From Alsobacter soli (GTDB taxonomy: Bacteria > Pseudomonadota > Alphaproteobacteria > Rhizobiales > Beijerinckiaceae), in NCBI RefSeq assembly GCF_003004785.1, contig NZ_PVZS01000021.1, positions 1 to 64,000 on the forward strand: a stretch of 64,000 nt of DNA. Direction: 5' to 3'. Of the stretch, positions 37,498 to 45,729 are shown piece by piece. The notes under the pieces were generated by a model that saw only the letters and a list, made by a program, of their open reading frames with translations, made no database searches and was not told the DNA's origin. A program made the position numbers and the translations under genes. The first letter of the stretch is position 1. Every line of letters starts with the position of its first letter.

Positions 37498-38544
37498 ATG
37501 TTCATGATCGACCAACGGCCCATTGGCTGCGAGCATGCCCCATTCGTGATCGCCGAAATGTCGGGTAATCACAATCATTCGCTGGATCGTGCGATCGCTA
37601 TCGTGGAGGCGGCGGCGAAGGCCGGCGCGCATGCGCTCAAGCTGCAGACCTATACGGCCGATACGATGACGATCGACGCCCATCGCGGGGAATTCACCAT
37701 CAAGGATGACAAGAGCCTCTGGGCGGGGCGGAATTTGTACGACCTCTACAAGGAGGCTCATACGCCTTGGGAATGGCATGCCCCCATCATGGAGCGAGCC
37801 CGCTTGCTCGGAATGGCGGTGTTCTCCACCCCCTTCGACGAGAGCGCAGTCGACTTCCTGGAGACGCTGGACGTCCCCGCCTACAAGATCGCATCCTTTG
37901 AGAACAGCCACATCCCGCTCATCCGCAAGGTCGCGGCTACCGGCAAGCCGCTGATCATGTCCACCGGCATGGCGAGCATCGCCGAGTTGGACGAAGCCGT
38001 GCGCGCAGCCCGGGAGGCGGGGTGCCGCGACCTGGTGCTGCTGAAGTGCACGAGCACCTACCCGGCAACGCCGGAGAACACGAACCTGGCCACGATCCCG
38101 CACTTGCGAGATCTTTTCGGCTGCCAGGTGGGCCTGTCCGACCACACTATGGGCGTGGGAGCGTCGGTGGCTGCCGTGGCCCTCGGCGCCACTGTCATCG
38201 AGAAGCACTTCACTTTGTCGCGGGCGGACGGCGGCGTGGATTCCGCTTTCTCTCTTGAGCCGCATGAACTCGCGGCGCTGGTGGTCGAGACGGGGCGCGC
38301 CCATGCGGCCATGGGGCGGATCACCTATGGTCCGACGGAAGCGGAGAAGGCTTCGCTGGTGTTCCGCCGCTCGCTTTATGTCGTTAAGGACATGGCCGCC
38401 GGCGAAGCGCTGTCGCCCGAGAACGTCCGCGCTATCCGGCCGGGCCTTGGATTGCCCCCCAAGGAGCTGGACCGGGTGCTCGGGCTACACGTGAAGGCGC
38501 CGGTGGTGCGGGGCACGCCTCTGCGCTGGGACCTGATCGGATGA
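37498..38544 (+). CDS. pseI: Pseudaminic acid synthase
   Basis: Condenses 2,4-diacetamido-2,4,6-trideoxy-L-altrose with phosphoenolpyruvate to form pseudaminic acid. A 348-residue NeuB-family protein: FVIAEMSGNHNHSLDRAIAIVEAAAKAG at the barrel start, KIASFENSHIPLI, STGMASIAELDEAV, LLKCTSTYPATPENTNLATI, and the metal/PEP region SDHTMGVGASVAAVALGATVIEKHFTLSRADGGVDSAFS. The C-terminal 60 residues form the antifreeze-like SAF domain (LSPENVRAIRPGLGLPPKEL). It overlaps the ABC-transporter gene by ATGA. Confidence 0.95.
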   Translation: MFMIDQRPIGCEHAPFVIAEMSGNHNHSLDRAIAIVEAAAKAGAHALKLQTYTADTMTIDAHRGEFTIKDDKSLWAGRNLYDLYKEAHTPWEWHAPIMERARLLGMAVFSTPFDESAVDFLETLDVPAYKIASFENSHIPLIRKVAATGKPLIMSTGMASIAELDEAVRAAREAGCRDLVLLKCTSTYPATPENTNLATIPHLRDLFGCQVGLSDHTMGVGASVAAVALGATVIEKHFTLSRADGGVDSAFSLEPHELAALVVETGRAHAAMGRITYGPTEAEKASLVFRRSLYVVKDMAAGEALSPENVRAIRPGLGLPPKELDRVLGLHVKAPVVRGTPLRWDLIG

Positions 38545-40301
38545 AGGGCCTGACCGGCCAGATCCTCCGATGCCTCGACCAGGCTGGCCGGCGACAGTTC
38601 GGCGTCCTGCTTGGCCTTTCCATCCTCACAGCCCTGGCGGAACTCGCCGGGGTCGGATCAATCATGCCATTTCTGACCGTGCTCACGCTGCCGGAAGGCG
38701 CCGCAGTCAGCGCGCCGCTCGCGCGCCTGCAGACGATGCTCGGCTTGACCCAGTGGCGCGAATTCGTGCTCGCGCTCGGGGCGATGGCGTTCGGGGTGTT
38801 CATCGTCACGAATGCACTGAACGTGGCGCTCGCATTCGCAACGCAGCGATTCACCTGGGGCCAGGGCCAACGTCTGGCCGAACGCCTCTTCGAAGGCTGG
38901 CTAGGGCAGTCCTGGCTCTCATTCGCGGGAAGGCACAACGCAGAGCGCCTCAATCTGCTCTTTGCCGAGACGATCCGGGTCGTTTCGAGCGTCTACATTC
39001 CCCTTGTCACAATCCTGGCGAGAAGCCTCGCCGCATCGATGATCATCGGGCTCCTTGTGGCCGTCGACCCCAGCATCGCCCTGCTGTCAGGCGCCACGGC
39101 AATGACGGCCTACGCGCTGCTCTACTTGGCGCTCCACCGCCGGATCGGCGCCTGGAGCAGAGAGGCCCTGGCCGCTCGGGAGCAGGCGCAAAGGGCCGCG
39201 GTGGAGGCGCTCGGAGGCTTTAAGGCGCTGCTACTTTGTGGTGGAGAAGCCGACGCGGCCGCCCGCTTCCGAGCCCCCTCCCGCCGCATAGCGGCGCTGG
39301 AGGCCCGCAATCAAATGGCAGCCATCGTGCCCCGCTACCTGCTCGAGACAGTTGGATTCGGATCATTGTTCCTCGTGGTCCTGGCCAAGCTCTTCAGCGG
39401 GGCTCCGGTGGCGCAGGTGCTTCCGCTCGTCGGAGCCTACGCCTTCGCTGCGGCGCGGCTGCTACCGGCGCTGCAGCAGGCATTCGCCGCGTCCGCTCAG
39501 TTGCGCGCCGGCCGGCACTCCCTCCATCTGCTAGCGCGGGAACTCGAGACCGTCGGCGACCACCCGCTCAGCCAGAAGCCGTCGCTCTGGCCCGGGCCTG
39601 GCCGGATTGCGGCCAGCGGCGTTTGTTTCCGGTATCCTGGGGCAACCGAACACGCGGTTCGAGACCTCGACCTGACTATTGATCCGGGCGACTGCGTCGC
39701 GATCATCGGGCGGAGCGGGGCCGGAAAGAGTACGGCTCTCGACCTGTTGACCGGCCTGATCACACCCGGGGGCGGGACGATTAGAGTTGACGGGCGACCG
39801 CTCGACGACCTTGCGACCCGTCGGAGCTGGATGGGCACCATCGGGTATGTAGCCCAGGAGACGTTCCTGATCGATGAGACGATCGCCCGAAACATTGGGC
39901 TTGGCGCGCCAGATGCTTCCGAGACCTCCATCGAGACCGCCGCCCAACAGGCGCGCATCGCGGACTGGATTGAGTCTCGCCCCGGCGGATATGACGCGCT
40001 GGTCGGCGAACGGGGGGTCGGAATGTCGGGAGGCCAGAGGCAAAGGATCGGCTTGGCGCGGGCGCTCGTACGTCAACCGCGCCTTCTCGTTCTGGACGAG
40101 CCGACGAGCGCACTCGACGAGGCGACCGAGGCCGAGGTCTCCCAGACGCTCTGCTCGCTCAAAGGCCGGATCACGATGCTAATTGTGACGCACAGGCCCG
40201 CCCTGCTCGAGTTGGCGGATCGCATTTATGAGCTGGAGGGTGGAAGGCTCGTTGAGCGCTCCAGCAGAAAGGCTTCACCGAACCTGACGGCGGCCTCATG
40301 A
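38541..40301 (+). CDS. ABC transporter, membrane plus ATPase domain (PglK/MsbA type)
   Basis: A 586-residue half-transporter. The N-terminal 330 residues hold about six helices with the AELAGVGSIMPFLTVLTLPEG segment typical of the PglK-like flippases. The ATPase domain follows: Walker A GRSGAGKST (Lys396), Q-loop in IGYVAQETFLIDE, signature MSGGQRQRIGLARAL, Walker B LLVLDEPTSALDE. Flippases of this kind move lipid-linked oligosaccharide across the inner membrane. Its place between pseI and glycosyltransferase genes, with ATGA overlaps on both sides, supports that role here. Confidence 0.92.
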   Translation: MKGLTGQILRCLDQAGRRQFGVLLGLSILTALAELAGVGSIMPFLTVLTLPEGAAVSAPLARLQTMLGLTQWREFVLALGAMAFGVFIVTNALNVALAFATQRFTWGQGQRLAERLFEGWLGQSWLSFAGRHNAERLNLLFAETIRVVSSVYIPLVTILARSLAASMIIGLLVAVDPSIALLSGATAMTAYALLYLALHRRIGAWSREALAAREQAQRAAVEALGGFKALLLCGGEADAAARFRAPSRRIAALEARNQMAAIVPRYLLETVGFGSLFLVVLAKLFSGAPVAQVLPLVGAYAFAAARLLPALQQAFAASAQLRAGRHSLHLLARELETVGDHPLSQKPSLWPGPGRIAASGVCFRYPGATEHAVRDLDLTIDPGDCVAIIGRSGAGKSTALDLLTGLITPGGGTIRVDGRPLDDLATRRSWMGTIGYVAQETFLIDETIARNIGLGAPDASETSIETAAQQARIADWIESRPGGYDALVGERGVGMSGGQRQRIGLARALVRQPRLLVLDEPTSALDEATEAEVSQTLCSLKGRITMLIVTHRPALLELADRIYELEGGRLVERSSRKASPNLTAAS

Positions 40302-41227
40302 AGGGCGACGTCGCGCTCGCCTTGCAGCCGCTACACCTCGCTCAAGCGATCTGCGAGATCGATCCGGCCCGTGGCGGCGTCATCATCCTGCGCGGGGCCC
40401 AGCATCTGGCCCCCGCCCTCGCCTGCCGACGCGACATCACCGTGGCGCCAATTGAAGACCGCCATCGCGTTCTCCGAATGCTCAAGGCGTGCCACGACCC
40501 CTTCACGGCGATCCACGCCACTCCCTGGAACCGGACGGCCCTCCGGCTCGAGCGCGCGGCGCTGGCCTCCGGCGGCAAGGTGACCCTGGTCGAGGACGGG
40601 ATTGGCTGCTATCGCAAGGCGGGATCCTGGACCGCAGAAGGTCTCCTCCGCCGCGCTGTTCACAGGGTGGTGGATGGCGGTCGCTATGCGCCCCATGTCG
40701 CCATGCGAACCCAAGAGCGCAACGTGCGGCTTGTCAGCCTGTGGCCAGAGATGGCCGCAGCTTCGCCCCGACCCGAGCCGCTTGACCCTAGACCGTTCCA
40801 AGCCGTTCTGCCGGAACTGTCAAAGCCGTTGGCCGCACTGGCTGTATATCGTGGCCTTCCCGTCTATTTCGACACCAATGACGTGGATAGCGGCTGGCTG
40901 ACGCTTGAACAAAAGCTCGCCATTCTGAAAGACATCCTCCCGCGCCAACGCATGGTGTACTTTCGGCATCCCTACCAGCGCGACAGCCTCGCGGAGCACT
41001 TCGACAACTTGATCGATTTGACGGATCAAGCCAAAGGCTGGAACGAAATGGCTGCCTATGTGATCGGGGCCGAACGCATGTATTCCACGTTTTCAAGCGC
41101 CGCCTTGGGACTGCGCCGGATGTTCGGAGTTTCGATCGCCCATACCACGCTGCATGCTCAATTTCTGGAACGCACCGGGGCGGCCGGATACGAGATAGGG
41201 CCTGACATCGCCCGCGTGATCGCGTGA
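40298..41227 (+). CDS. Putative sialyltransferase-like glycosyltransferase
   Basis: A 309-residue protein with no hydrophobic helices that I cannot place by family name. It carries, in order, the three short blocks that define bacterial sialyl- and polysialyltransferases of GT-B build: a D/E-D/E-G motif in VTLVEDGIGCY (Glu99-Asp100-Gly101), an HP motif in VYFRHPYQRD (His224-Pro225), and a Ser/Thr motif in YSTFSSAALGL (residues 263-267). In context it is the best candidate for the pseudaminyltransferase. The start overlaps the flippase stop (ATGA). Similarity is inferred from motifs and context only. Confidence 0.6.
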   Translation: MKGDVALALQPLHLAQAICEIDPARGGVIILRGAQHLAPALACRRDITVAPIEDRHRVLRMLKACHDPFTAIHATPWNRTALRLERAALASGGKVTLVEDGIGCYRKAGSWTAEGLLRRAVHRVVDGGRYAPHVAMRTQERNVRLVSLWPEMAAASPRPEPLDPRPFQAVLPELSKPLAALAVYRGLPVYFDTNDVDSGWLTLEQKLAILKDILPRQRMVYFRHPYQRDSLAEHFDNLIDLTDQAKGWNEMAAYVIGAERMYSTFSSAALGLRRMFGVSIAHTTLHAQFLERTGAAGYEIGPDIARVIA

Positions 41228-41296
41228 AGGCGATAATCGGGGTCGAATATCCTTCAAGTAAGACCGCGGTTTATACCTGATCAGACCGAGATTGAG

Positions 41297-42325
41297 ATGA
41301 GGATCCTGCTTCCCACGCTCTACGACACGGTGGGAGGCTCGACAAAGGTGCTCCTCGCCGCCGCGGGCGCTCTGGCGACCAAGCACGAGGTAATCGTTCG
41401 CGCCCCCCTTGCCGAGGCGAGCTCCCGGCACGGCCTCGCTTTTCCCGCTAGCGTATCCGGCGCTGCGGCGAAGGCGGCGGCGGCTCCGATTCTGGCTCGC
41501 GCCGCGTTTCAGGAAGCCAGTTGGCTATCGGGACGCCGCCCGGATCTCATCCACGTTCACGATGAGATCGCGCTCTATGTCTATGGCCTGTTGGCCAAGC
41601 GCTTCAGGATCCCGGTGATCTGGCATGTCCACATGCGCGAGGGCTCTGGCCTGACGCGCTATGTCCGTGAGGCCCTAGCTTCGGCCAAGATCTTCATTTC
41701 CGAGTTTTCGGTCCAGCCGGAGCAGACTCTCCCGCACACCGTCATCCGCAACCCGGTCCAAATCCCGGTGCTTCGCGCTATCCCACGCGACGATGGAGCC
41801 CTGCGCCTCGCCGTTGTGGGGTCGCTTTCCCGGCGGAAGAACCAAGCTCTCGCGATTGATACGGCCCGGGTGCTGCGGGATTCTGGCCTGTCAGTCAGGC
41901 TCACCCTTTATGGCGAGCAGGTCGAAGCGGCCTACGCCGGCGCCCTGCGCAGGCTGATTGACGAGACCGGGCTCGGTGACATGGTTCGGCTCGCAGGGCA
42001 TAAGCAGGTCGGGGAGGCCCTGGCTGAGACGGATGTGCTGCTGGCGCCCTCGCGCTATGAAAACCAGCCCCTGGCCGTGTTGGAAGCGCTTGGTGCCGGC
42101 ATACCGGTCGTAGCCTCTGACATTCCCGCCCATCGCGAAATCAGCAGCATCCTTAACACGAAAGCTCTCGCCGTCGCGGGGCCAGGTCCTGAGGTCTTCG
42201 CCAGCCGAGTGCGCTCGATCCGCGCTGACCCGGGCAGCCCTGACTTGATCGCAAGGGTTTTCGGACAGCAGCGGTTCGCGCGGGAGCTTCTCGCGTTCGT
42301 GGACCAACTCGATCGCAAGCGCTAA
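41297..42325 (+). CDS. GT4-type glycosyltransferase
   Basis: A 342-residue GT-B glycosyltransferase. Seen: LRLAVVGSLSRRKNQALAIDTARVL at the start of the nucleotide-sugar-binding half, and APSRYENQPLAVLEALGAGIPVVASDIPAHREI with the two glutamates of the E-x7-E motif (GT4 family). The N-terminal acceptor half is shorter than usual, including IHVHDEIALYVYG and IWHVHMREG. Donor and acceptor are unknown. It follows a 69-base gap, the largest in this part of the operon, and its ribosome site is weak (ATTGAG). Confidence 0.85.
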   Translation: MRILLPTLYDTVGGSTKVLLAAAGALATKHEVIVRAPLAEASSRHGLAFPASVSGAAAKAAAAPILARAAFQEASWLSGRRPDLIHVHDEIALYVYGLLAKRFRIPVIWHVHMREGSGLTRYVREALASAKIFISEFSVQPEQTLPHTVIRNPVQIPVLRAIPRDDGALRLAVVGSLSRRKNQALAIDTARVLRDSGLSVRLTLYGEQVEAAYAGALRRLIDETGLGDMVRLAGHKQVGEALAETDVLLAPSRYENQPLAVLEALGAGIPVVASDIPAHREISSILNTKALAVAGPGPEVFASRVRSIRADPGSPDLIARVFGQQRFARELLAFVDQLDRKR

Positions 42326-42330
42326 CTCGT

Positions 42331-43479
42331 ATGAAGCAACGCCCCCTTATCCAGCACGTCATTTCCAGCCTGCATGTAGGCGGCGCAGAGCGCATGCTGG
42401 TGAAGCTTTGTGGCGCCACGCGCGAGCGCTTCCGCCATCACATCGTGACGCTCATTGCAGGGGGCGCCCTGGCCGATGACGCCCGCGCCGCCGGCGCAAA
42501 AGTGGAAGAATTGGGGGGCACACGCTCCTGGCGGACACTCTCTACCCTCTCTGACCTGAAGAGCAGCGTGGTTCGCGCAAGATCCTCGGTCGTCCTAAGC
42601 TGGATGTACCACGCCAACATACTTTCAACCTTGGCGCTCGCGGGCATGCGGGAGCGTCCTCCCCTGCTATGGAATATCCGGCATACGCCGTCGCGGCTGA
42701 GGGATGAAACCCTGCTCACCGGAGCCGCGCTCTTGGCGGGCATTCCACTGCAGCGATCGGCCGCGCGCATCATCTACAACGCAGAGCGGTCGGCGGAGTG
42801 GCACGAGCGGATCGGCTTTGACGCGTCTCGGCGGGTGTTCATTCCTAACGGCTTCGACCTGCATCTCTTTCAGCCGGACGCGCAGGCACGTGTCCGGTTC
42901 CGAGCCGAGCACGGGATACCCCCTGACGCCCCACTGCTCGGGCGCGTGGCGCGTTCGCATCCCATGAAGGATGACGCTACTCTGTTGGCCGCCTTCGCTC
43001 GCGTCAGGCAGGCTTATCCGGAAGCCCGTCTCGTCCTGGTCGGCCAGGGGATGGACACCGAGAACGAGGAGTTGACCGCCGCGGCTGCCATGGCAGGCGT
43101 CGCGGACGCCATACTCCTGCTCGGACGGCGTGCCGATGTCCATCGCATTACGCCAGCCTTCGATGTCGCGCTCTCCAGTTCATCTCGTGGAGAGGCCTTC
43201 CCCAACGTCGTGGGCGAAGCGATGGCCTGTGGCGTGCCCATGGTGACCACTGATGTGGGCGACGCCGCCGCCATCCTGGACGACCCGGAACGCGTTGCTC
43301 CGCCCGGGAACGCGGAGCTGCTGGCCGTCGCGGTGGCGCGGCTGCTTGACGCAGGACCGGAGGCCCGAGCCCGGATCGGCAAGAGGGACCGCGACCTTGC
43401 CTCCATTCGCTATTCCTTGGAGGCCGTCGCTGAGCGCTATATGGCACTCTGGAACGAAGTCGTCCTTGCCCCCCATTGA
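42331..43479 (+). CDS. GT4-type glycosyltransferase
   Basis: A 382-residue GT-B glycosyltransferase. Seen: QHVISSLHVGGAERMLVKL (typical of the N-terminal acceptor domain), FIPNGFDLHLFQPDAQAR, LLGRVARSHPMKDDATLLAAFARV, and SSRGEAFPNVVGEAMACGVPMVTTDVGDA with the E-x7-E pair. It begins five bases after the previous gene and belongs to the same transcript. It is closest in build to WbpY/WcaI-like enzymes, but specificity is not readable from the sequence. Confidence 0.88.
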   Translation: MKQRPLIQHVISSLHVGGAERMLVKLCGATRERFRHHIVTLIAGGALADDARAAGAKVEELGGTRSWRTLSTLSDLKSSVVRARSSVVLSWMYHANILSTLALAGMRERPPLLWNIRHTPSRLRDETLLTGAALLAGIPLQRSAARIIYNAERSAEWHERIGFDASRRVFIPNGFDLHLFQPDAQARVRFRAEHGIPPDAPLLGRVARSHPMKDDATLLAAFARVRQAYPEARLVLVGQGMDTENEELTAAAAMAGVADAILLLGRRADVHRITPAFDVALSSSSRGEAFPNVVGEAMACGVPMVTTDVGDAAAILDDPERVAPPGNAELLAVAVARLLDAGPEARARIGKRDRDLASIRYSLEAVAERYMALWNEVVLAPH

Positions 43480-43532
43480 CTTGGACCAGCCCTACCCTTT
43501 GCCTGGCCTGGTTCATCATCTAGAAGTCAGGA

Positions 43533-45512
43533 ATGTGCGGGATTGCAGGATTTGCGGGCGCGCCCATCGGCGGCAGGGAAGCTGAGCGGATCGCCAGTTC
43601 AATGGCGCGATGCCTTGCCCATCGCGGGCCTGACGCACAGGGCGTGCGCGCGGAGGAGGACGGCGCGGTGGCGTTCGGCCACCGGCGCTTGGCTATCGTT
43701 GACCTCAGCGAGGCCGGCCTGCAGCCCATGGCGTCGGCGGATGGCCGCTGGCTCATCTGCTACAATGGCGAGATCTACAATCATTCGATGCTGCGAGCCC
43801 AACTTCTTGCGGCTGGCCTGGTCTTTCGGGGGCATTCCGATACTGAAGTGATACTGGAGTGGATTGCCCGGCGCGGGCTCTCCGACCTGTTGAATTGTGC
43901 GGAGGGCATGTTCGCCTTTGCGCTTTGGGACAGGCGGGAACGGCGACTTCATCTCGTGCGGGACCCGATGGGCGTGAAGCCACTCTACTGGAACTTCCAG
44001 ACGGGTCGACTTGCGTTCGCCTCAGAACTGAAAGCTTTCCGGGAATTGCCCGGCTTCGCGCCAGAGGTCGATCCGGACGCGGTCGCGCTCTTGATGCGCT
44101 TCGGCAACGTGCCGAGCCCGCGATCTATCTTGCGCGGCGTGCGAAAATTGCCGCCTGGCGCGGCGTTGTCCTGGAGCCCCGGCCAGGAGCCTTCCGTTCA
44201 GTCGTACTGGTCCGTCGAGAAAGCCGCCCGGGCGGCCGCAACAACCCCGCTTGAGGAAAAGGGCGCCGCGCTCGTCGACCGCATCGAAGCGGAACTGGTC
44301 CGGAGCGTGTCCCAGGAGATGGTGGCTGACGTCCCGATCGGTTGCTTCCTGTCAGGTGGGGTCGATTCGACACTCGTGACCGCGTTGATGCGTCGCCTGG
44401 CGGGTGGGCCCATCCACACCTTCAATGTGGCTTTTGAGGAGGCCGGCTATGACGAGTCGCCCCACGCGGCCGCCATTGCTGCGCATCTCGGCGTCGTACA
44501 TCATCAGGTCAAGCTTGGCCCGGCGGAGGCTGCCACCATCATTCATCGCCTGCCGGCGATGTTCGACGAGCCAATCTCCGACATGGCCCAGTTGCCCACA
44601 TACTTGGTCTCGCACCTGGCTCGCAAAACCGTGACGGTGGCGCTTTCCGGCGATGGCGGGGACGAGCTTTTTGGCGGCTATGACCGCTACGCCCAGGCCG
44701 CCCTCATGGCGGACAGATTGCTCCGGCTTCCCAGAGCGGCTCGCGCCCCGGCGGCCGAGCTGATCGACGCCACCCCGTCAACGGTCCTCAACGGAATCGC
44801 CGCCCTCCTTTCGCCCGGGCTTGCGCCAGGACGGGGCGCCACGCGCGCATCCCGTCTATCGCAGGCGCTCCGGGCGCGCTCGCGGCTGGACGTCTACCGG
44901 AGCCTGGTCGAGCTCTGGCCCGAGAGCCGGTCGCCGGCGCTCGCACAACCAGCCCTGCCAGAGGCTTGGCTTGCCCTGCCAATCGCTCAGCGCGATCCTG
45001 AGCTGGCTTTCCAGATCGCGGACTGCCGCACGCTGCTCCCCGACACCCTGCTTGCCAAGATGGACCGGGCCAGCATGGCGGCAAGCCTCGAGGTTCGGGT
45101 GCCGCTCCTCAACCACAGGCTGGCTGAACTTGCCTTCCGCTTGGGACCAGAGTCGAAGCGGCGGGGCAGGACAGGCAAGTGGATATTGCGCCACATCCTG
45201 GATCGCTACGTGCCGAACGAACTGGTGAATCGGCCCAAGCAGGGCTTTGGCGTTCCCATGGCTCACTGGCTACGAGGCCCACTCCGGGACTGGGCGGAGG
45301 ACTTGCTAGCGCCGGCCAGTCTGGCGACCAGCGGTCTCGTCCGTCCGGAGCCCGTTCGGCAGGCGTGGGCCGATCATCTCTCGAAGCGCGTTGACGCCAG
45401 CCATCCGCTCTGGGCGGTTCTGGTGCTGATGGATTGGCGCAAGTCGTGGTCGGCGGCCACCGTCGCGCCCCCATATGCGCCGGCTGGGGCTGAGAAAGTC
45501 GGCGCGCCCTAA
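43533..45512 (+). CDS. asnB: Asparagine synthetase (glutamine-hydrolysing)
   Basis: A 659-residue enzyme with an N-terminal glutaminase domain (MCGIAGFAG, catalytic Cys2; LAHRGPDAQGV; YNGEIYNHSMLRAQL) and a C-terminal synthetase domain with the ATP-binding SGGVDSTLV motif and the GDGGDELFGGYDRY loop. Besides making asparagine, such enzymes in polysaccharide clusters amidate uronic acids. Its place at the end of the glycan operon, with dehydrogenase and epimerase genes for UDP-sugar acids in the same locus, favours that use, but this is inferred. It starts 53 bases after the GT4 gene. Confidence 0.9.
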   Translation: MCGIAGFAGAPIGGREAERIASSMARCLAHRGPDAQGVRAEEDGAVAFGHRRLAIVDLSEAGLQPMASADGRWLICYNGEIYNHSMLRAQLLAAGLVFRGHSDTEVILEWIARRGLSDLLNCAEGMFAFALWDRRERRLHLVRDPMGVKPLYWNFQTGRLAFASELKAFRELPGFAPEVDPDAVALLMRFGNVPSPRSILRGVRKLPPGAALSWSPGQEPSVQSYWSVEKAARAAATTPLEEKGAALVDRIEAELVRSVSQEMVADVPIGCFLSGGVDSTLVTALMRRLAGGPIHTFNVAFEEAGYDESPHAAAIAAHLGVVHHQVKLGPAEAATIIHRLPAMFDEPISDMAQLPTYLVSHLARKTVTVALSGDGGDELFGGYDRYAQAALMADRLLRLPRAARAPAAELIDATPSTVLNGIAALLSPGLAPGRGATRASRLSQALRARSRLDVYRSLVELWPESRSPALAQPALPEAWLALPIAQRDPELAFQIADCRTLLPDTLLAKMDRASMAASLEVRVPLLNHRLAELAFRLGPESKRRGRTGKWILRHILDRYVPNELVNRPKQGFGVPMAHWLRGPLRDWAEDLLAPASLATSGLVRPEPVRQAWADHLSKRVDASHPLWAVLVLMDWRKSWSAATVAPPYAPAGAEKVGAP

Positions 45513-45675
45513 CCTCCCGGCCGGGACGCCCGACGAGTCCTACTGGACGATCCCACACGACAGTGGGCGAACTCAAGCGCGCGCACTGTTCGATCCACGC
45601 GGGCCATTTTCATCGCACGCATGGGCGGCGCTCTGCACACCTAAACCCATTCTGCGTTGAGGGCCGGACGTCCAC

Positions 45676-45706
45676 AAAAAAAGACCCCGGCGCAAGCGCC
45701 GGGGTC
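45676..45706 (-). terminator. Rho-independent terminator of the porin gene
   Basis: On the minus strand: GACCCCGGCGC / GCGCCGGGGTC (45683-45693 with 45696-45706) followed by seven T residues (A run 45676-45682 on plus). It lies 24 bases past the porin stop. A second small hairpin, CCGTCC/GGACGG at 45713-45728, lies just before it. No comparable structure ends the converging asnB operon. Confidence 0.9.
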
Positions 45707-45729
45707 CCAGACCCGTCCGTGAGGACGGA

